From Halobacterium salinarum DSM 3754 (lineage in GTDB: Archaea > Halobacteriota > Halobacteria > Halobacteriales > Halobacteriaceae), in the NCBI RefSeq assembly GCF_008124605.1, contig NZ_VRYN01000001.1, positions 298,772 through 362,771 of the forward strand: DNA of 64,000 nucleotides. The letters are read 5' to 3'. Below are positions 28,153 through 36,887 of this stretch, one piece after another. The stretch's first letter is position 1. The number at the start of each line of letters is the position of its first letter. The notes beneath the pieces are model-generated. The model was not told the origin of the DNA. It saw only the letters and a list, made by a program, of their open reading frames with translations, and did no database searches. Both the position numbers and the translations under genes were made by a program.

Positions 28153-29001
28153 ATGCACGTCGGCATCGTCGCCCAGCGCGGCAACGAGCGCGCAACCTCG
28201 CTTGCGGGGGAGATCCGCGAGCAACTGCGGGCGCTTGAGGTGACCGTCTGGGTTGACACGGCGACCGCGGAGGCGCTCGCCTGCGCGGGCGAGTGCGGGC
28301 GGGACACCACGGCGTTCACGGACTGCGATCTCGTGGTGTCGATCGGCGGTGACGGAACGTTTCTGTTCGCCGCGCGGGGCGCGGGGGCGACACCGATCCT
28401 CGGCGTCAACCTCGGTGAGGTCGGGTTCCTGAACGCGGTCGCGCCGGCCGACGCCGTCGAAGCGGTCCGAGAGGAGGTCAACCGCTACCGGGAGACGGGT
28501 GCGGTCCGATGCCGGGAGGTCCCCCGGGTCGTGGCGGCCGGCGACGGCTGGGCGAGCACGCCCGCGCTCAACGAGGTGGCGATCCAGGGCGAGCAGCGCG
28601 GCCACGGCCACGGCGTGGCCGTCGATGTGCGCGTCGACGGCTCCCAGTACGAGGCGACGCGCGCCGACGGCGTGCTCGTGGCGACGCCGACCGGCAGCAC
28701 GGCGTACAACCTCAGCGAGGGCGGGCCGCTGGTGCAGCCCAGCGTGGACGCGCTCGTCGTCACGGAGATGTGTGGGGCTGACGCGCTCCCGCCGCTGGTG
28801 ACCGGGCTGGACAGCGAGATCCGGATTCGCGTGGAGACACTCGACGACGGCGGCGAGGGGCGCGTCGTCGTGGCCAGCGACGGTGGGCGACTGACCCGCG
28901 TGGACCCGCCCGTGGAGATGACCGTGACGGCGGCCGACGAGCCGGCGCGAGTGGCCGGGCCGGCGGCGGATTTCTTCGAGGCGCTGAGCAAACTGGAGTG
29001 A
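28153..29001 (+). CDS. nadK: NAD kinase (NAD+ to NADP+)
   Basis: Phosphorylates NAD at the 2' position. The 282-residue protein shows the catalytic GGDG motif ([13 protein letters not shown], about residue 63), [21 protein letters not shown] and the [20 protein letters not shown] block. It has the normal length for archaeal enzymes. Its start is about 120 bases from the divergent KaiC-like gene. It is followed after 48 bases by mptA on the same strand. Confidence 0.93.
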
Positions 29002-29049
29002 GTGCCGGAACGGAAAGTGGTATTGAGCCTCCCGACGTACGCCCGGCCA

Positions 29050-29985
29050 ATGAGTCAGCAGCTGCCGGACGTGCAGGCAACCGAGCCTGACGTATCAGTT
29101 GGCCTGAGCGAAGTCGGCGTCACGGGCGTGGAGAAACTCGTCGAGATCGCGCGCGAGGACGACCGCCCGATCGTGCTGATGGCGGAGTTCGAGGTGTACG
29201 TCGATCTGCCCCGGGGACGGAAGGGCATCGACATGAGTCGGAACATGCGCGTGATCGACGAAACGCTCGAAGACGCGGTTCGGGAGCCGATCTACCGCGT
29301 CGAGGAGATGTGTGGGGAGGTCGCCGAGCGGCTGCTTGAGAAACACGACTACACGACGACGGCGACCGTCGAGATGAACGCCGAGTTGATGCTGCGCGAG
29401 GAGACGCCGGCGTCTGACCTGCCGACCCAGGGCACCATCGACATCATCGCCTCGGCGACGGCCCAGGAGGACGCGCCCACCCGTGAGGAGATCGGCGCGC
29501 GCGTCGTCGGCATGACAGTGTGTCCCTGCAGCCAGCAGATGATGAGCGAGACCGCGCGCCGGAAACTCGCCGAGCTCGGCGTCGGCGAGGACGCCGTCCG
29601 GGAGTTCCTGCGCGACGTGCCGCAGGCGGGGCACAGCCAGCGCGGCCACGCCACGCTCACCGTCGAAGCCGGTGGCGATCCGGACGTGAACCTGATGGAT
29701 CTCGTGTCGGTTGCGCGGGACTCGATGAGCGCGCGCATCTACAACACCGCAAAACGCCCCGACGAGGACCACATGACCTACGAGTCCCACGCGAACGCGA
29801 AGTTCGTCGAGGACTGCGTGCGGTCGATGGCCCGCGGCGTCGTCGAGGAGTTCGACCACCTCCCCGAGGACGCAGTCGTGACGATGAAGCAGTCCAACGA
29901 CGAGTCCATCCACCAGCACAACGCCCACGCCGAGCGCGTCGCCGAGTTCGGGCAGCTCCGCGAGGAAGTCGGCAGCGGCGAGTAA
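29050..29985 (+). CDS. mptA: GTP cyclohydrolase MptA (type IB, FolE2-like)
   Basis: Opens the guanine ring of GTP for pterin (tetrahydrofolate or methanopterin-type) synthesis and, in haloarchaea, archaeosine precursors; metal-dependent, unlike zinc FolE. The 311-residue protein contains the family signatures [26 protein letters not shown], the metal-binding Cys in [16 protein letters not shown], and [12 protein letters not shown]. The ATG at 29050 is preceded by a TATA-like GTGGTATTGAG at about 29013-29023. In the same orientation as nadK. Probably supplies the pterin used by folate enzymes; RaSEA at 52864 acts later in archaeosine synthesis. Confidence 0.92.
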   Translation: MSQQLPDVQATEPDVSVGLSEVGVTGVEKLVEIAREDDRPIVLMAEFEVYVDLPRGRKGIDMSRNMRVIDETLEDAVREPIYRVEEMCGEVAERLLEKHDYTTTATVEMNAELMLREETPASDLPTQGTIDIIASATAQEDAPTREEIGARVVGMTVCPCSQQMMSETARRKLAELGVGEDAVREFLRDVPQAGHSQRGHATLTVEAGGDPDVNLMDLVSVARDSMSARIYNTAKRPDEDHMTYESHANAKFVEDCVRSMARGVVEEFDHLPEDAVVTMKQSNDESIHQHNAHAERVAEFGQLREEVGSGE

Positions 29986-30032
29986 TCGGCGAGTCGGCCG
30001 GCAGCCAGTTCTACTTCGTCCGGTCGTCGGCC

Positions 30033-30893
30033 TCAGGTGAGTCGTTCGATGACGGACGCGGCCAGCGGGTACGACCACGGAGCCCCCATGGCTGCTCGCC
30101 ACGTGGCGAAGGCCGCGAGGGGGATGGTCGCGACGACCGCCAGCAGCGCCACCACGACGAGCGCGACCGACCCGGTCTTGGCGGCCGCGTCGAGCGCCGG
30201 CGGGAACAGGGGCCCGGAGACTGTGTATCCGTAGAACTGGCCGTCCATCGCATAGAGGAAGCTCGGGACGGCCAAGACCGTCGCGAACGCGAGCACGGAC
30301 AGCGACCAGTTCAGCGCGTTCCGGGCGTTCGCTCTCGTGAACGAGTGCTCGCTGGCCGCGAACACCACGGCGGCGACACCGCCGAACGCGAGGGCGGCGC
30401 CGGCGATGTCCGACGTCAGTACGTAGGCGCCAGCGGCGGCGGCGAGCGCGAGCACGTGGACGGAGACACCGGCGACGGAGCGGGCGGTGGCGTCGCCACC
30501 TGCAGCGGGTTCCGGCCCGGCAGCGGCGGTCCCGCGGGTGGCGGCATAGAAGCGCCGGCCGAGGTACGCGACGCCCACCAGAACGACGGCGGCAGTGGTG
30601 TTACTGGCCACCAGGTAGGCGGCAAGTGCTGCGAGTGCGCCACCGCCGACCCAGAGCCAGCGGGACGGCGACCACGGGTCCGCACTGGCGCGCGCGACAC
30701 CGATGTCGACGTACAGCGCCGCGAAGAACACCGGCACGAGGAGCGTCTGCAGGACGACGAACAGAACGAAGCCGACGAGCGCGAACGGGCCCGCCGTGAA
30801 GATGTCCAGAGCCCAGTTGGCGCTGATCACGTCCAGGGCCAGCGAGAGCAGCGTGACAGCGGTGATGACGAACAGCGAGCGACTCGAACGCAC
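30033..30893 (-). CDS. Multi-spanning membrane protein with DUF4870-like region
   Basis: 286 residues, about seven hydrophobic segments. A hydrophilic loop (TRGTAAAGPEPAAGGDATARS) separates the first four from the rest. The segment EHSFTRANARNALNW followed by two helices resembles the DUF4870 'His...Arg-Asn-Ala-Leu-Asn' motif seen in small membrane proteins. No transport or enzyme motif is evident. It lies convergent with mptA and behind the second TrmB-like gene, about 105 bases away on the same strand, so could be co-transcribed. Function unknown. Confidence 0.7.
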   Translation of the reverse strand: MRSSRSLFVITAVTLLSLALDVISANWALDIFTAGPFALVGFVLFVVLQTLLVPVFFAALYVDIGVARASADPWSPSRWLWVGGGALAALAAYLVASNTTAAVVLVGVAYLGRRFYAATRGTAAAGPEPAAGGDATARSVAGVSVHVLALAAAAGAYVLTSDIAGAALAFGGVAAVVFAASEHSFTRANARNALNWSLSVLAFATVLAVPSFLYAMDGQFYGYTVSGPLFPPALDAAAKTGSVALVVVALLAVVATIPLAAFATWRAAMGAPWSYPLAASVIERLT

Positions 30894-30998
30894 GCGGGGA
30901 AGGTTCCCGCAGACTCCGATAAAACTTTCTTTGGAACACAGGGCGAGATAATCCGCCTCGGCGTGGCACCGGCCCGCGGGGTGTACCCGCCGACGGAC

Positions 30999-31799
30999 TC
31001 AGCCGAGCGTCGTCGAATCGCCCCAACTCTCCTCGAAGGCGGCGCGGACGTCGGCGGCGAACTCGCGGTCCTGGAGGTCGATGGTGGCGAACGCTTCGCC
31101 GGGCTGGACGGGGTTCGAGACCTCAAGGCAGACTTCCGCGCCGTCGATGATGGTGACGTTGCCGTCGATGCTGTCGCCGATGCGGACCTCGTAGGTGGGG
31201 TCGTCGGCGAGCGCGTCGATGTATCGCTCGTTGACGTCGTGTGGCATGCAGTCCGCGAGGTCCGACGACAACAGCACCGAAACGTCGACGCCGCGCTCGA
31301 CGGCGACCGCGAGCCGGTCGAACACCTGGCTGGATACGTCGTCGAGGTCGAACCCGGAGGCGGGCGTCCCCGAGACCAGCGTGATCGTGTCCTGGGCGGC
31401 GTCGATGCGCTCCAGCCACAGATCCAGCGCGGCCGCCGGGCCGAGTTCCGCCGTCCAGAAGCCGTCTTCGGGGGCTTTCGGGTGGTCGAGTTCGCGCGCC
31501 AGCGTGTCAACGACGTTCTCGTACTGGGTGGCTTTCTCCTGGAGCTCGCGCTTGCGGTCCTCAAGCAGTCTGTTGAGCGCCGTCTCGGGTTCGACGGCGA
31601 CGTATTTCTTCGGCCGGCTGGCGGCCTGGCTGCGCACGAGGTGTTGGGATTCGATGCTGCCAAGCACGTCGTAGATGCGTCCCATCGGAACGCCGCTGGC
31701 CGACGACAACTCCTTGGCGGTTGCTGCGCCGATGCGCAACAGGGATCGGTAAGCGTTGGCCTCGTACTCCGAGAGCCCCAAGTCCCTCAAGTCGGACAT
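30999..31799 (-). CDS. TrmB-like transcriptional regulator (second copy)
   Basis: A 266-residue protein with the same layout as the regulator at 15847: winged helix (SEYEANAYRSLLRIGAATAKE, SASGVPMGRIYDVLGSI), a coiled coil (EDRKRELQEKATQYENV) and a C-terminal sensor domain with AALDLWLERIDAAQDTITLV. The two paralogues share the PMGRxYDVL helix. The minus-strand TATA GATTATAAAC (31841-31850) precedes a leader of about 20 bases. Its neighbours are a membrane protein and a possible 33-residue gene. The ligand and targets are unknown. Confidence 0.84.
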   Translation of the reverse strand: MSDLRDLGLSEYEANAYRSLLRIGAATAKELSSASGVPMGRIYDVLGSIESQHLVRSQAASRPKKYVAVEPETALNRLLEDRKRELQEKATQYENVVDTLARELDHPKAPEDGFWTAELGPAAALDLWLERIDAAQDTITLVSGTPASGFDLDDVSSQVFDRLAVAVERGVDVSVLLSSDLADCMPHDVNERYIDALADDPTYEVRIGDSIDGNVTIIDGAEVCLEVSNPVQPGEAFATIDLQDREFAADVRAAFEESWGDSTTLG

Positions 31800-32089
31800 G
31801 GTGCGTCAATTCAAGACACGCCGTGAAAAACGCTCCGACAGTTTATAATCGGCAGCACTTGCCGGGACTGGGCGGCGTATGCGGCGTCACGGCCTGGCGC
31901 GCCAGACAACGACGTACGGGAGATCACCGAGGAGTTCGTCAACGTCCGGGGCGGTGTCCGAGGGGGAGCCGGGCTCGTCGTGGGCCATCACGTAGCGGAT
32001 CGGTCGCCAGCGACTTGAATCCCGCTCCAGAGGCCTATATAGCGGGCAAGAGACCGGAAACCGCCGGCGACCGCCGGGCGGCGGGATGG
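31800..32089. other. Intergenic segment with strong TATA elements
   Basis: It contains the promoter of the TrmB-like gene (GATTATAAAC on the minus strand, 31841-31850) and a second strong, self-complementary element CTATATAG at 32035-32042. Besides the possible 33-residue gene at 31887-31988, I see no other coding potential. Confidence 0.5.
31887..31988 (-). CDS. Possible small protein, 33 residues
   Basis: The frame from ATG 31986-31988 (MAHDEPGSPSDTAPDVDEL...) to TGA at 31887 is short but acidic, in line with haloarchaeal proteins. The palindromic TATA element CTATATAG at 32035-32042 would put transcription start at about 32010, leaving a leader of about 24 bases. An in-frame GTG one codon upstream is an alternative. 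It ends ELLGDLPYVVVWRARP. No family is recognised; it may be spurious. Confidence 0.35.
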   Translation of the reverse strand: MAHDEPGSPSDTAPDVDELLGDLPYVVVWRARP

Positions 32090-33670
32090 CTACTGCGCCG
32101 TGTCGGCAACGAGCGCCGCGAGCGCGCTCGGGGTGGCGACCGCGTCGGTGTCGCCGTCGGCAGTGTCGAGCCACGCGGTCCCCGGGTCGCCGTCCACACC
32201 GACGGCGACCACCTTCTCGTGGTCGGCCATGCGGAGCGCGGCCCGATGGAGCTCGCTGCCGGGGTCGTCGGCCACCCGGATCACCAGCGGGCGAGTGCTG
32301 AGGCGGGCGGCGGCGGTCGCGTACCCCGCAACTTGGACGCCCATGCGCTCGGCGGCCCCCGCGAACGCGGCGATGGCGTCCCGCGCGGCGTCCCGGTAGC
32401 GCGCCTCACCGGTGAGGTAGGAGAGGTCGACGAGCGCGTCCGCCATCGCGGCCGTGTCGTCGATGGGGCGCAGCGGCTCGTCGAGCAGCCCGGCACCCGT
32501 CTCGGGGCCGTCGACGAACGCGCCGGTGTCGTCCTGGAGGTCCGCGATCGCGCGGTCGGCGACCGCGCGTGCCGGCTCCAGGTACGCCGGATCCAACACT
32601 TGCCCCGCCGTCGTGAGCGCACCAGTGACGCGCGCGCGGTCGGCGAGCAGGCCCACGGGCGCGGCCGCTCCTGCGTAGTGTCGAACCGTGTCGTCCACGA
32701 GCAGTTCGTCGGCGATGTAGTCCAGGGTACGCTCGGCGTACCGGGTTGCACGGTCGTCGCCCGTGTACGCGGCAAGCGACAGCAACGCGTCGGCGGCCAG
32801 CGCGTTCCCGTCGGCGTACGCGGCGTCGTCGACGCCGCCGTCGGGGGTTTCGCCCGCGCCGAACGCCGCGCCCGTCCAGAGCGTTTCGGTGAGGTAGTCC
32901 AGGACGCCAGTGGCCGCCCCGCGGTACTCGTCGTCGCCGGTGGTGAGGTAGGCGTGCGCGAACGCCGCGAGCATGCCGGCGTTCACCGAGAGGGTGCGCT
33001 CCGTCTGGGGGTCCGACCAGTCGCGGCCGTGCGCGAACCGGAAACACCCGCCGTCGTCGCCCACGAGATGGCGGCGGATCGCGTCCAGGGTGCGCAGCGC
33101 GCGGTCCCGGTCGCGCTTCAGCGCGAACGACACCGTCTCGGGCAGGGGGAACTTCTCACTGGACCCCCAGCCGGCGTGCTCGCTGTCGTACTGGTCGGCG
33201 AGCTGGCCCGCGACCAGCCCCTCGATGTCGCCCGAAAGCGGCGCCGCCGGTGGCTCGCCACCGGACAGCGCGCGCGGCACGCTGCCCGCGTCCGCGCCCG
33301 CGTCGTCCCAGGTTTCGCGCACCCGCTGGAGGACCTGCCGGAAGCCATCCGGTTCGAGGAACGTCGCGCCCGCGATATGCTCGCCGTCGGGGGTGACGAA
33401 CACCGTCGACGGGAACCCCCCCATGTTGTACCGCTCGCGCACTCTGGGGCGGCGGGCGGCGTTCACGCGCACCGGCACGAAGTCGTCGTTGATGTTCGCC
33501 GCGATCCGGGGTTCGGCGTACGTGCGCTGGGCCATCGCCCGGCAGGACTCGCTCCACGTGGCCACAACCGACACCAGCAGGGGCACGCCGCGCTCGCGGG
33601 CGTCCGCGAACGCATCACTCCCCCACTCGCGCCACTCCACGCGCGTTCGGTCGTCGCTGGCGTCGCTCAT
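32090..33670 (-). CDS. Thioredoxin-fold / six-hairpin glycosidase-like protein (DUF255, YyaL-like)
   Basis: 526 residues. The N-terminus (residues 1-120) is a DUF255 thioredoxin-like domain (GVPLLVSVVATWSESCRAMAQRTYAEP... GGFPSTVFVTPDGEHIAG) and the rest an alpha-alpha toroid with repeated aromatic helices (LDYLTETLW, LDYIADELL). Typical members carry a CxxC or HWCHVM motif; here it reads WSESCRAM, with one Cys only, so redox activity is doubtful. It shares a divergent gap with FxsA. The start ATG is at 33668-33670. A frame extending to 34168 runs antisense to fxsA and is rejected. Confidence 0.82.
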   Translation of the reverse strand: MSDASDDRTRVEWREWGSDAFADARERGVPLLVSVVATWSESCRAMAQRTYAEPRIAANINDDFVPVRVNAARRPRVRERYNMGGFPSTVFVTPDGEHIAGATFLEPDGFRQVLQRVRETWDDAGADAGSVPRALSGGEPPAAPLSGDIEGLVAGQLADQYDSEHAGWGSSEKFPLPETVSFALKRDRDRALRTLDAIRRHLVGDDGGCFRFAHGRDWSDPQTERTLSVNAGMLAAFAHAYLTTGDDEYRGAATGVLDYLTETLWTGAAFGAGETPDGGVDDAAYADGNALAADALLSLAAYTGDDRATRYAERTLDYIADELLVDDTVRHYAGAAAPVGLLADRARVTGALTTAGQVLDPAYLEPARAVADRAIADLQDDTGAFVDGPETGAGLLDEPLRPIDDTAAMADALVDLSYLTGEARYRDAARDAIAAFAGAAERMGVQVAGYATAAARLSTRPLVIRVADDPGSELHRAALRMADHEKVVAVGVDGDPGTAWLDTADGDTDAVATPSALAALVADTAQ

Positions 33671-33770
33671 ACGGCAGTACTCCGCGTCGCCACCGGGAAA
33701 CGGTTTCGGACCGCCGAACGGCACCGGCGGGAGCAGAAAGGCTATCAGGCATGCCCGGCAACCCTCGGGC

Positions 33771-34328
33771 ATGCCTCGCTTTCGGTCGGTATTTCTTGCG
33801 TTGCTGGTGGTGCCGCTCGTGGACGCCGTCTTTCTGGTGTTCGTGGCGGGTGAGCTCGGCTGGCAGCTGACCGTGGCGCTGGTGGTTCTGACTGCCCTGC
33901 TGGGGACGCTGTTCGTGCGGGCGGAGGGGCGTGCGACGCTGTCGCGGCTGCAAGCGTCGGTCGCGCGCGGCGACCCGCCGACGAACGAGCTCGTCGACGG
34001 CGGCCTGCTGATCGCGGCCGGTGCGTTCCTGCTCACGCCGGGCCTGGTGACCGACGCGCTTGGGTTCCTGATCGTGATCCCGGTCACGCGTGTGGCGTTC
34101 CGCTGGGGGGTCAAGCGGTACGTCACCCCGAAGCTCGACGCGAAAACCGGCGGGTTCGTCTCGGGCAACGTCTACACGTTCGGGTTCCCCGGGGGAGACG
34201 GCGGGGCCGGCGGCGACCCTCGATCCGGGTTCGGCGGCGGCGCGGGCGACGGCGACGACGACACCATCAACCTCGGCGACGACGCCTACGACGTCTCCTT
34301 CGAGGACGACGCTGACGGCGACCAGTGA
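33771..34328 (+). CDS. fxsA: FxsA family membrane protein
   Basis: 185 residues. The first about 110 form the FxsA domain with three or four hydrophobic helices (FLALLVVPLVDAVFLVFVAGELG, TVALVVLTALLGTLFV, LLIAAGAFLLTPGLVTDALGFLIVIP). The remaining about 75 residues are a Gly/Asp-rich tail (GGDGGAGGDPRSGFGGG, DDDDTINLGDDAY) that faces the cytosol or outside and is unlike bacterial FxsA. Bacterial FxsA affects phage exclusion; function here is unknown. The start ATG 33771 is chosen over an out-of-frame ATG at 33751. Confidence 0.82.
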   Translation: MPRFRSVFLALLVVPLVDAVFLVFVAGELGWQLTVALVVLTALLGTLFVRAEGRATLSRLQASVARGDPPTNELVDGGLLIAAGAFLLTPGLVTDALGFLIVIPVTRVAFRWGVKRYVTPKLDAKTGGFVSGNVYTFGFPGGDGGAGGDPRSGFGGGAGDGDDDTINLGDDAYDVSFEDDADGDQ

Positions 34329-34368
34329 GCCGTGGGACCGGCTGCCGTCGTCCGGTCGAAAGGAAACC

Positions 34369-34376
34369 CTTAATTG
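34369..34376 (+). promoter_or_regulatory. TATA box of tRNA-Ile gene
   Basis: CTTAATTG in an AT-rich patch lies about 30 bases before the mature tRNA 5' end, leaving only a few bases of leader. Confidence 0.5.
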
Positions 34377-34402
34377 TACCACCGGACTACCTCGAAGTGC
34401 GC

Positions 34403-34476
34403 GGGTCAGTAGCTCAACTAGGTAGAGCGCCACTCTGATAAGGTGGAGGCTTGCGGTTCAAATCCGCACTGACCCA
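34403..34476 (+). tRNA. tRNA-Ile (GAU)
   Basis: A 74-base cloverleaf. The acceptor arms GGGTCAG (34403-34409) and CTGACCC (34469-34475) pair perfectly, with discriminator A. The anticodon stem-loop CCACT-CTGATAA-GGTGG gives anticodon GAT. The T arm is GCGGTTCAAATCCGC. No intron is visible and the CCA end is not encoded. It sits between fxsA and a small unknown gene. Confidence 0.95.
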
Positions 34477-34667
34477 CTAGCGGTTCGCGCGGCAGGGTTC
34501 TTCCGCCGGTGGTTCGAGTCCGTAGCGCTGTCGTTGGTGGCGTCATGCGGTGGGGTCCGCTGAACCCAGGGCTGCACAACTCGGTATCGCGTCCCGCTCG
34601 GGAGGTGTGGCCGCCGTCGGGGCGTGGGCACCGAACTGTTTTGACCGCGGGCGTCGATGGTCGTGGT

Positions 34668-34988
34668 ATGAGTGACGGGGGCAACGAGTACGGGAGCGTG
34701 AGCGCGGTGGTGGACGAACTCCACGCACGGGCGGCGTCGCTGGCCGAGAACGGGGACGCGCTGGGCGTGGTGTTCCCGCCGTCGTTCATGCAGCGACACA
34801 CGGACGCCGAGAGCTTCGAGGCGTTCATGGCGGCCAGCCAGTGGTCGGTGTCGTCGCGGGCGGAGTTCGCGGCGATCCCCGAAGCGGCGTTCGACGAGTA
34901 CGTGGCCGCACGGACGTCGTTCAGTGATTTCGAGGCGATGCTGGGGCAGGCCGGCGAGGAGTGGATGGCGCGCCAACTCGGCGTGTGA
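34668..34988 (+). CDS. Small acidic protein of unknown function
   Basis: 106 residues beginning MSDGGNEYGSVSAVVDELHARAASL. It is acidic and mostly helical by composition, with no Cys or membrane segment. It carries the phrase FPPSFMQRHTDAESFEAFMAAS. No domain is recognised. It is preceded by a T-rich element (aactgttttgacc, about 34634-34646) suitable as a TATA box. Such short soluble proteins are frequent in haloarchaea. Confidence 0.6.
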   Translation: MSDGGNEYGSVSAVVDELHARAASLAENGDALGVVFPPSFMQRHTDAESFEAFMAASQWSVSSRAEFAAIPEAAFDEYVAARTSFSDFEAMLGQAGEEWMARQLGV

Positions 34989-35225
34989 ACGGCGCGGCGT
35001 TTGCACGCGCTGCAACTGCGGCTGTGGGTTAACAACGGTCGGGGCGCCACGGTCTCGTGGGTTCCGCTCGGAGCCCGTGTCTCTGACCGCCCGGGGTGCC
35101 CAGTCCGTCAAGCGTGATCCCCCTGCCGACCCCGGTGCGGCTCCCCCTGTACGGAACGCACACAGTGCCATCGCGACCGGTCACGAACCGGGACATTCAG
35201 GCGGCTCGAGCCCGAACAGTGACGC
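34989..35225. other. GC-rich intergenic stretch, nothing identified
   Basis: This 237-base gap between two small genes is GC-rich and has many short inverted runs, but I find no credible frame. It does not contain the tRNA T-loop or the GGAAG-type loop of SRP RNA, nor the conserved cores of RNase P RNA. Confidence 0.3.
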
Positions 35226-35432
35226 GTGAACGACCACGTGAAACTCGCCGCAGTGCTTGCTGGTGGGGTTGTCCTCCCCGGGGTTGCGAGCTATCTGGTC
35301 GCGCAGTCCACCACGGGACTGGCCGACGAGGCGGTGTGGGCCGGCGGGTACGGATTGATGGTTCTGACGGTGTGGTACACGTGGATTCGCCCCCTCGATC
35401 TGTCCCGGACGGAGGGCGGAACGGAACCTTAA
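35226..35432 (+). CDS. Small membrane protein, 68 residues
   Basis: Starts with GTG (NDHVKLAAVLAGGVVLPG). Two hydrophobic helices are visible: KLAAVLAGGVVLPGVASYLV and AVWAGGYGLMVLTVWYTWI, followed by a short acidic tail. It has no signal peptide and no known motif. It lies about 30 bases before another small membrane protein on the same strand, with a TATA-like AACCTTAAAG between them. Confidence 0.55.
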   Translation: MNDHVKLAAVLAGGVVLPGVASYLVAQSTTGLADEAVWAGGYGLMVLTVWYTWIRPLDLSRTEGGTEP

Positions 35433-35463
35433 AGAGGATTTCGCGGCCAAATTCGTTCAAAGG

Positions 35464-35730
35464 ATGGTGTTCACGCCCCTGCCGTTGGTCGACAACTTCC
35501 TACAGAACTACCACATCGGGCACGTGCTTGCGGTGTTGCTGATCGGCTCCGTGGTCGGAACGCTGCCGCTGGGCAGTCGGAAGATCGTCGCCATCAACAC
35601 CACCCTGTTCGGGGTGTTGTTCCTGGCGACGCCGGAGTCGCTGCTCGGCGAGACGCCGTTCATGTTCCGGTTCGTCGGCATCGCGTTGCTCGTGATCGCG
35701 CCGATCCTCTTCGTGACGGCGCGCGAGTAA
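35464..35730 (+). CDS. Small membrane protein, 88 residues
   Basis: Three hydrophobic segments (VLAVLLIGSVVGTLPL, IVAINTTLFGVLFLA, FVGIALLVIAPILFV) separated by short loops. The N-terminus MVFTPLPLVDNFLQNYHIGH is amphipathic. A TATA-like cttaaag at 35430-35436 precedes the ATG at the expected distance. No family is recognised. It is convergent with the siroheme decarboxylase gene. Confidence 0.68.
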   Translation: MVFTPLPLVDNFLQNYHIGHVLAVLLIGSVVGTLPLGSRKIVAINTTLFGVLFLATPESLLGETPFMFRFVGIALLVIAPILFVTARE

Positions 35731-35739
35731 CCGCCGAAA

Positions 35740-36777
35740 CTACTCGGCGGCGTCAACCAGATCGTCGTAGCGAGCGCCGGTCTGTTTGAGCGTGCGCTTG
35801 CTGTACAGCCGCTCGTGTTCGAACGGGAGTTCGGTGGCTGCGAGTTCGTCTATTTTCTCGTCGACAGCGCTGCTTTCCCGACCGTGGATCATCGTGAAGA
35901 GGTTGTACTGCCAGTCCTGGTCGGGTCGCCGCGGCCGGTGGTAGCACAGCGTCACGTAGGGGAGTTCGCCGACGGCGACGCCGCGCTCGTCGAGTTCGTC
36001 GTCGGGGACGTCCCAGACGACCATGCAGTTGGCGTCGAACCCGGTGACGACGTGGTTGACGATGCAGCCGACGCGCTTGATGCAGCCGTCGGCCAGCAGG
36101 CGCTCGACGGCGTCGAGGACGGCGCTGACGTCCGCGTCGATGTCGGCGGCGATGTCCCGGTACGGCGTGGCGGACAGCGGGAACCCGTCCTGGATCGCAA
36201 GCAGGAGCTCGGCGTCGAGGGTGGCGAGGTCGCCGGTGGCGGTTTCGCTGATGCGTGTGGCGTCGACGGCGGTGTGGGCCAGTGACTCGCGGGCGAACCG
36301 GTCGGAGTTCACCACGGGGAACTCCAGGTCGATGTAGTAGTCCGTGAGCATCGGGAGGTTCAACACCGCACAGCCGGTGCGGTCGGCGATGTCCGCGAGG
36401 ATGCTGTCGCGTGTCTCCCGGTCGCCGGCGGTCACGACGAACCACTGGTTGTAGCGGTGGGCGCGCTCGTAGTTGTGGTTCACTTGCTGGTAGCCGTTGA
36501 TGACGTCGGCCACCTCGTCGAAGCGGTCGTCAGGCGCTGCGACCGCCGCCAGCGTCGAGGAGCCGATAACCGGCGGGTTCAGGACCGCGCCGAAGCGCCG
36601 GAAGACGCCGTCGTCACGGAGGCTGCGAACGCGGTCGAGGACGTCCGACGGGGTCGTATCGAGGTCGTCGGCCAGCGCCTCGAAGGGGCGTTCGCGGACC
36701 GGGAAGCCGCTCTGGTAGTCGTCGATCAGGCGTGCGTCGGTGTCGTCGATGTGGTCGCGCCAATCACCCGAAACCAT
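35740..36777 (-). CDS. Siroheme decarboxylase, fused AhbA/AhbB (AsnC/Lrp-like)
   Basis: Decarboxylates siroheme to 12,18-didecarboxysiroheme in the alternative heme pathway used by archaea. The 345-residue protein is a fusion of two Lrp-type halves. Each has an HTH-like region followed by a ligand-binding region: LIDDYQSGFPVRERPFEALADDL and QVNHNYERAHRYNQWFVV in the first, LLLAIQDGFPLSATPYRDIA and YVTLCYHRPRRPDQDWQYNLF in the second. The NHNYxR and CYHR motifs carry the likely catalytic residues. I use the ATG after a leading GTG. Its neighbour on the divergent side is TrpD-like. It could be mistaken for a transcription factor. Confidence 0.82.
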   Translation of the reverse strand: MVSGDWRDHIDDTDARLIDDYQSGFPVRERPFEALADDLDTTPSDVLDRVRSLRDDGVFRRFGAVLNPPVIGSSTLAAVAAPDDRFDEVADVINGYQQVNHNYERAHRYNQWFVVTAGDRETRDSILADIADRTGCAVLNLPMLTDYYIDLEFPVVNSDRFARESLAHTAVDATRISETATGDLATLDAELLLAIQDGFPLSATPYRDIAADIDADVSAVLDAVERLLADGCIKRVGCIVNHVVTGFDANCMVVWDVPDDELDERGVAVGELPYVTLCYHRPRRPDQDWQYNLFTMIHGRESSAVDEKIDELAATELPFEHERLYSKRTLKQTGARYDDLVDAAE

Positions 36778-36887
36778 CACGGGGAGCTACGACCGCCCGC
36801 GGTTACTGTGTACCGGTTCCGGTCGGGCGTACCACGATCTGGGAGGAAGTGCGTGGATTTACCCCGGTGTACGCCCAACCGGCGTGT

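Noticed and set aside
33751-33770. Earlier ATG for fxsA
   Set aside because: It is in a different reading frame from the FxsA coding sequence.
34509-34560. ggttcgagtcc resembling a tRNA T arm after tRNA-Ile
   Set aside because: There is no complementary stem and no other tRNA arm near it.
34989-35225. Candidate structured RNA (SRP or RNase P) in a GC-rich gap
   Set aside because: None of the conserved loops of these RNAs is present; short inverted runs are expected by chance at this GC content.
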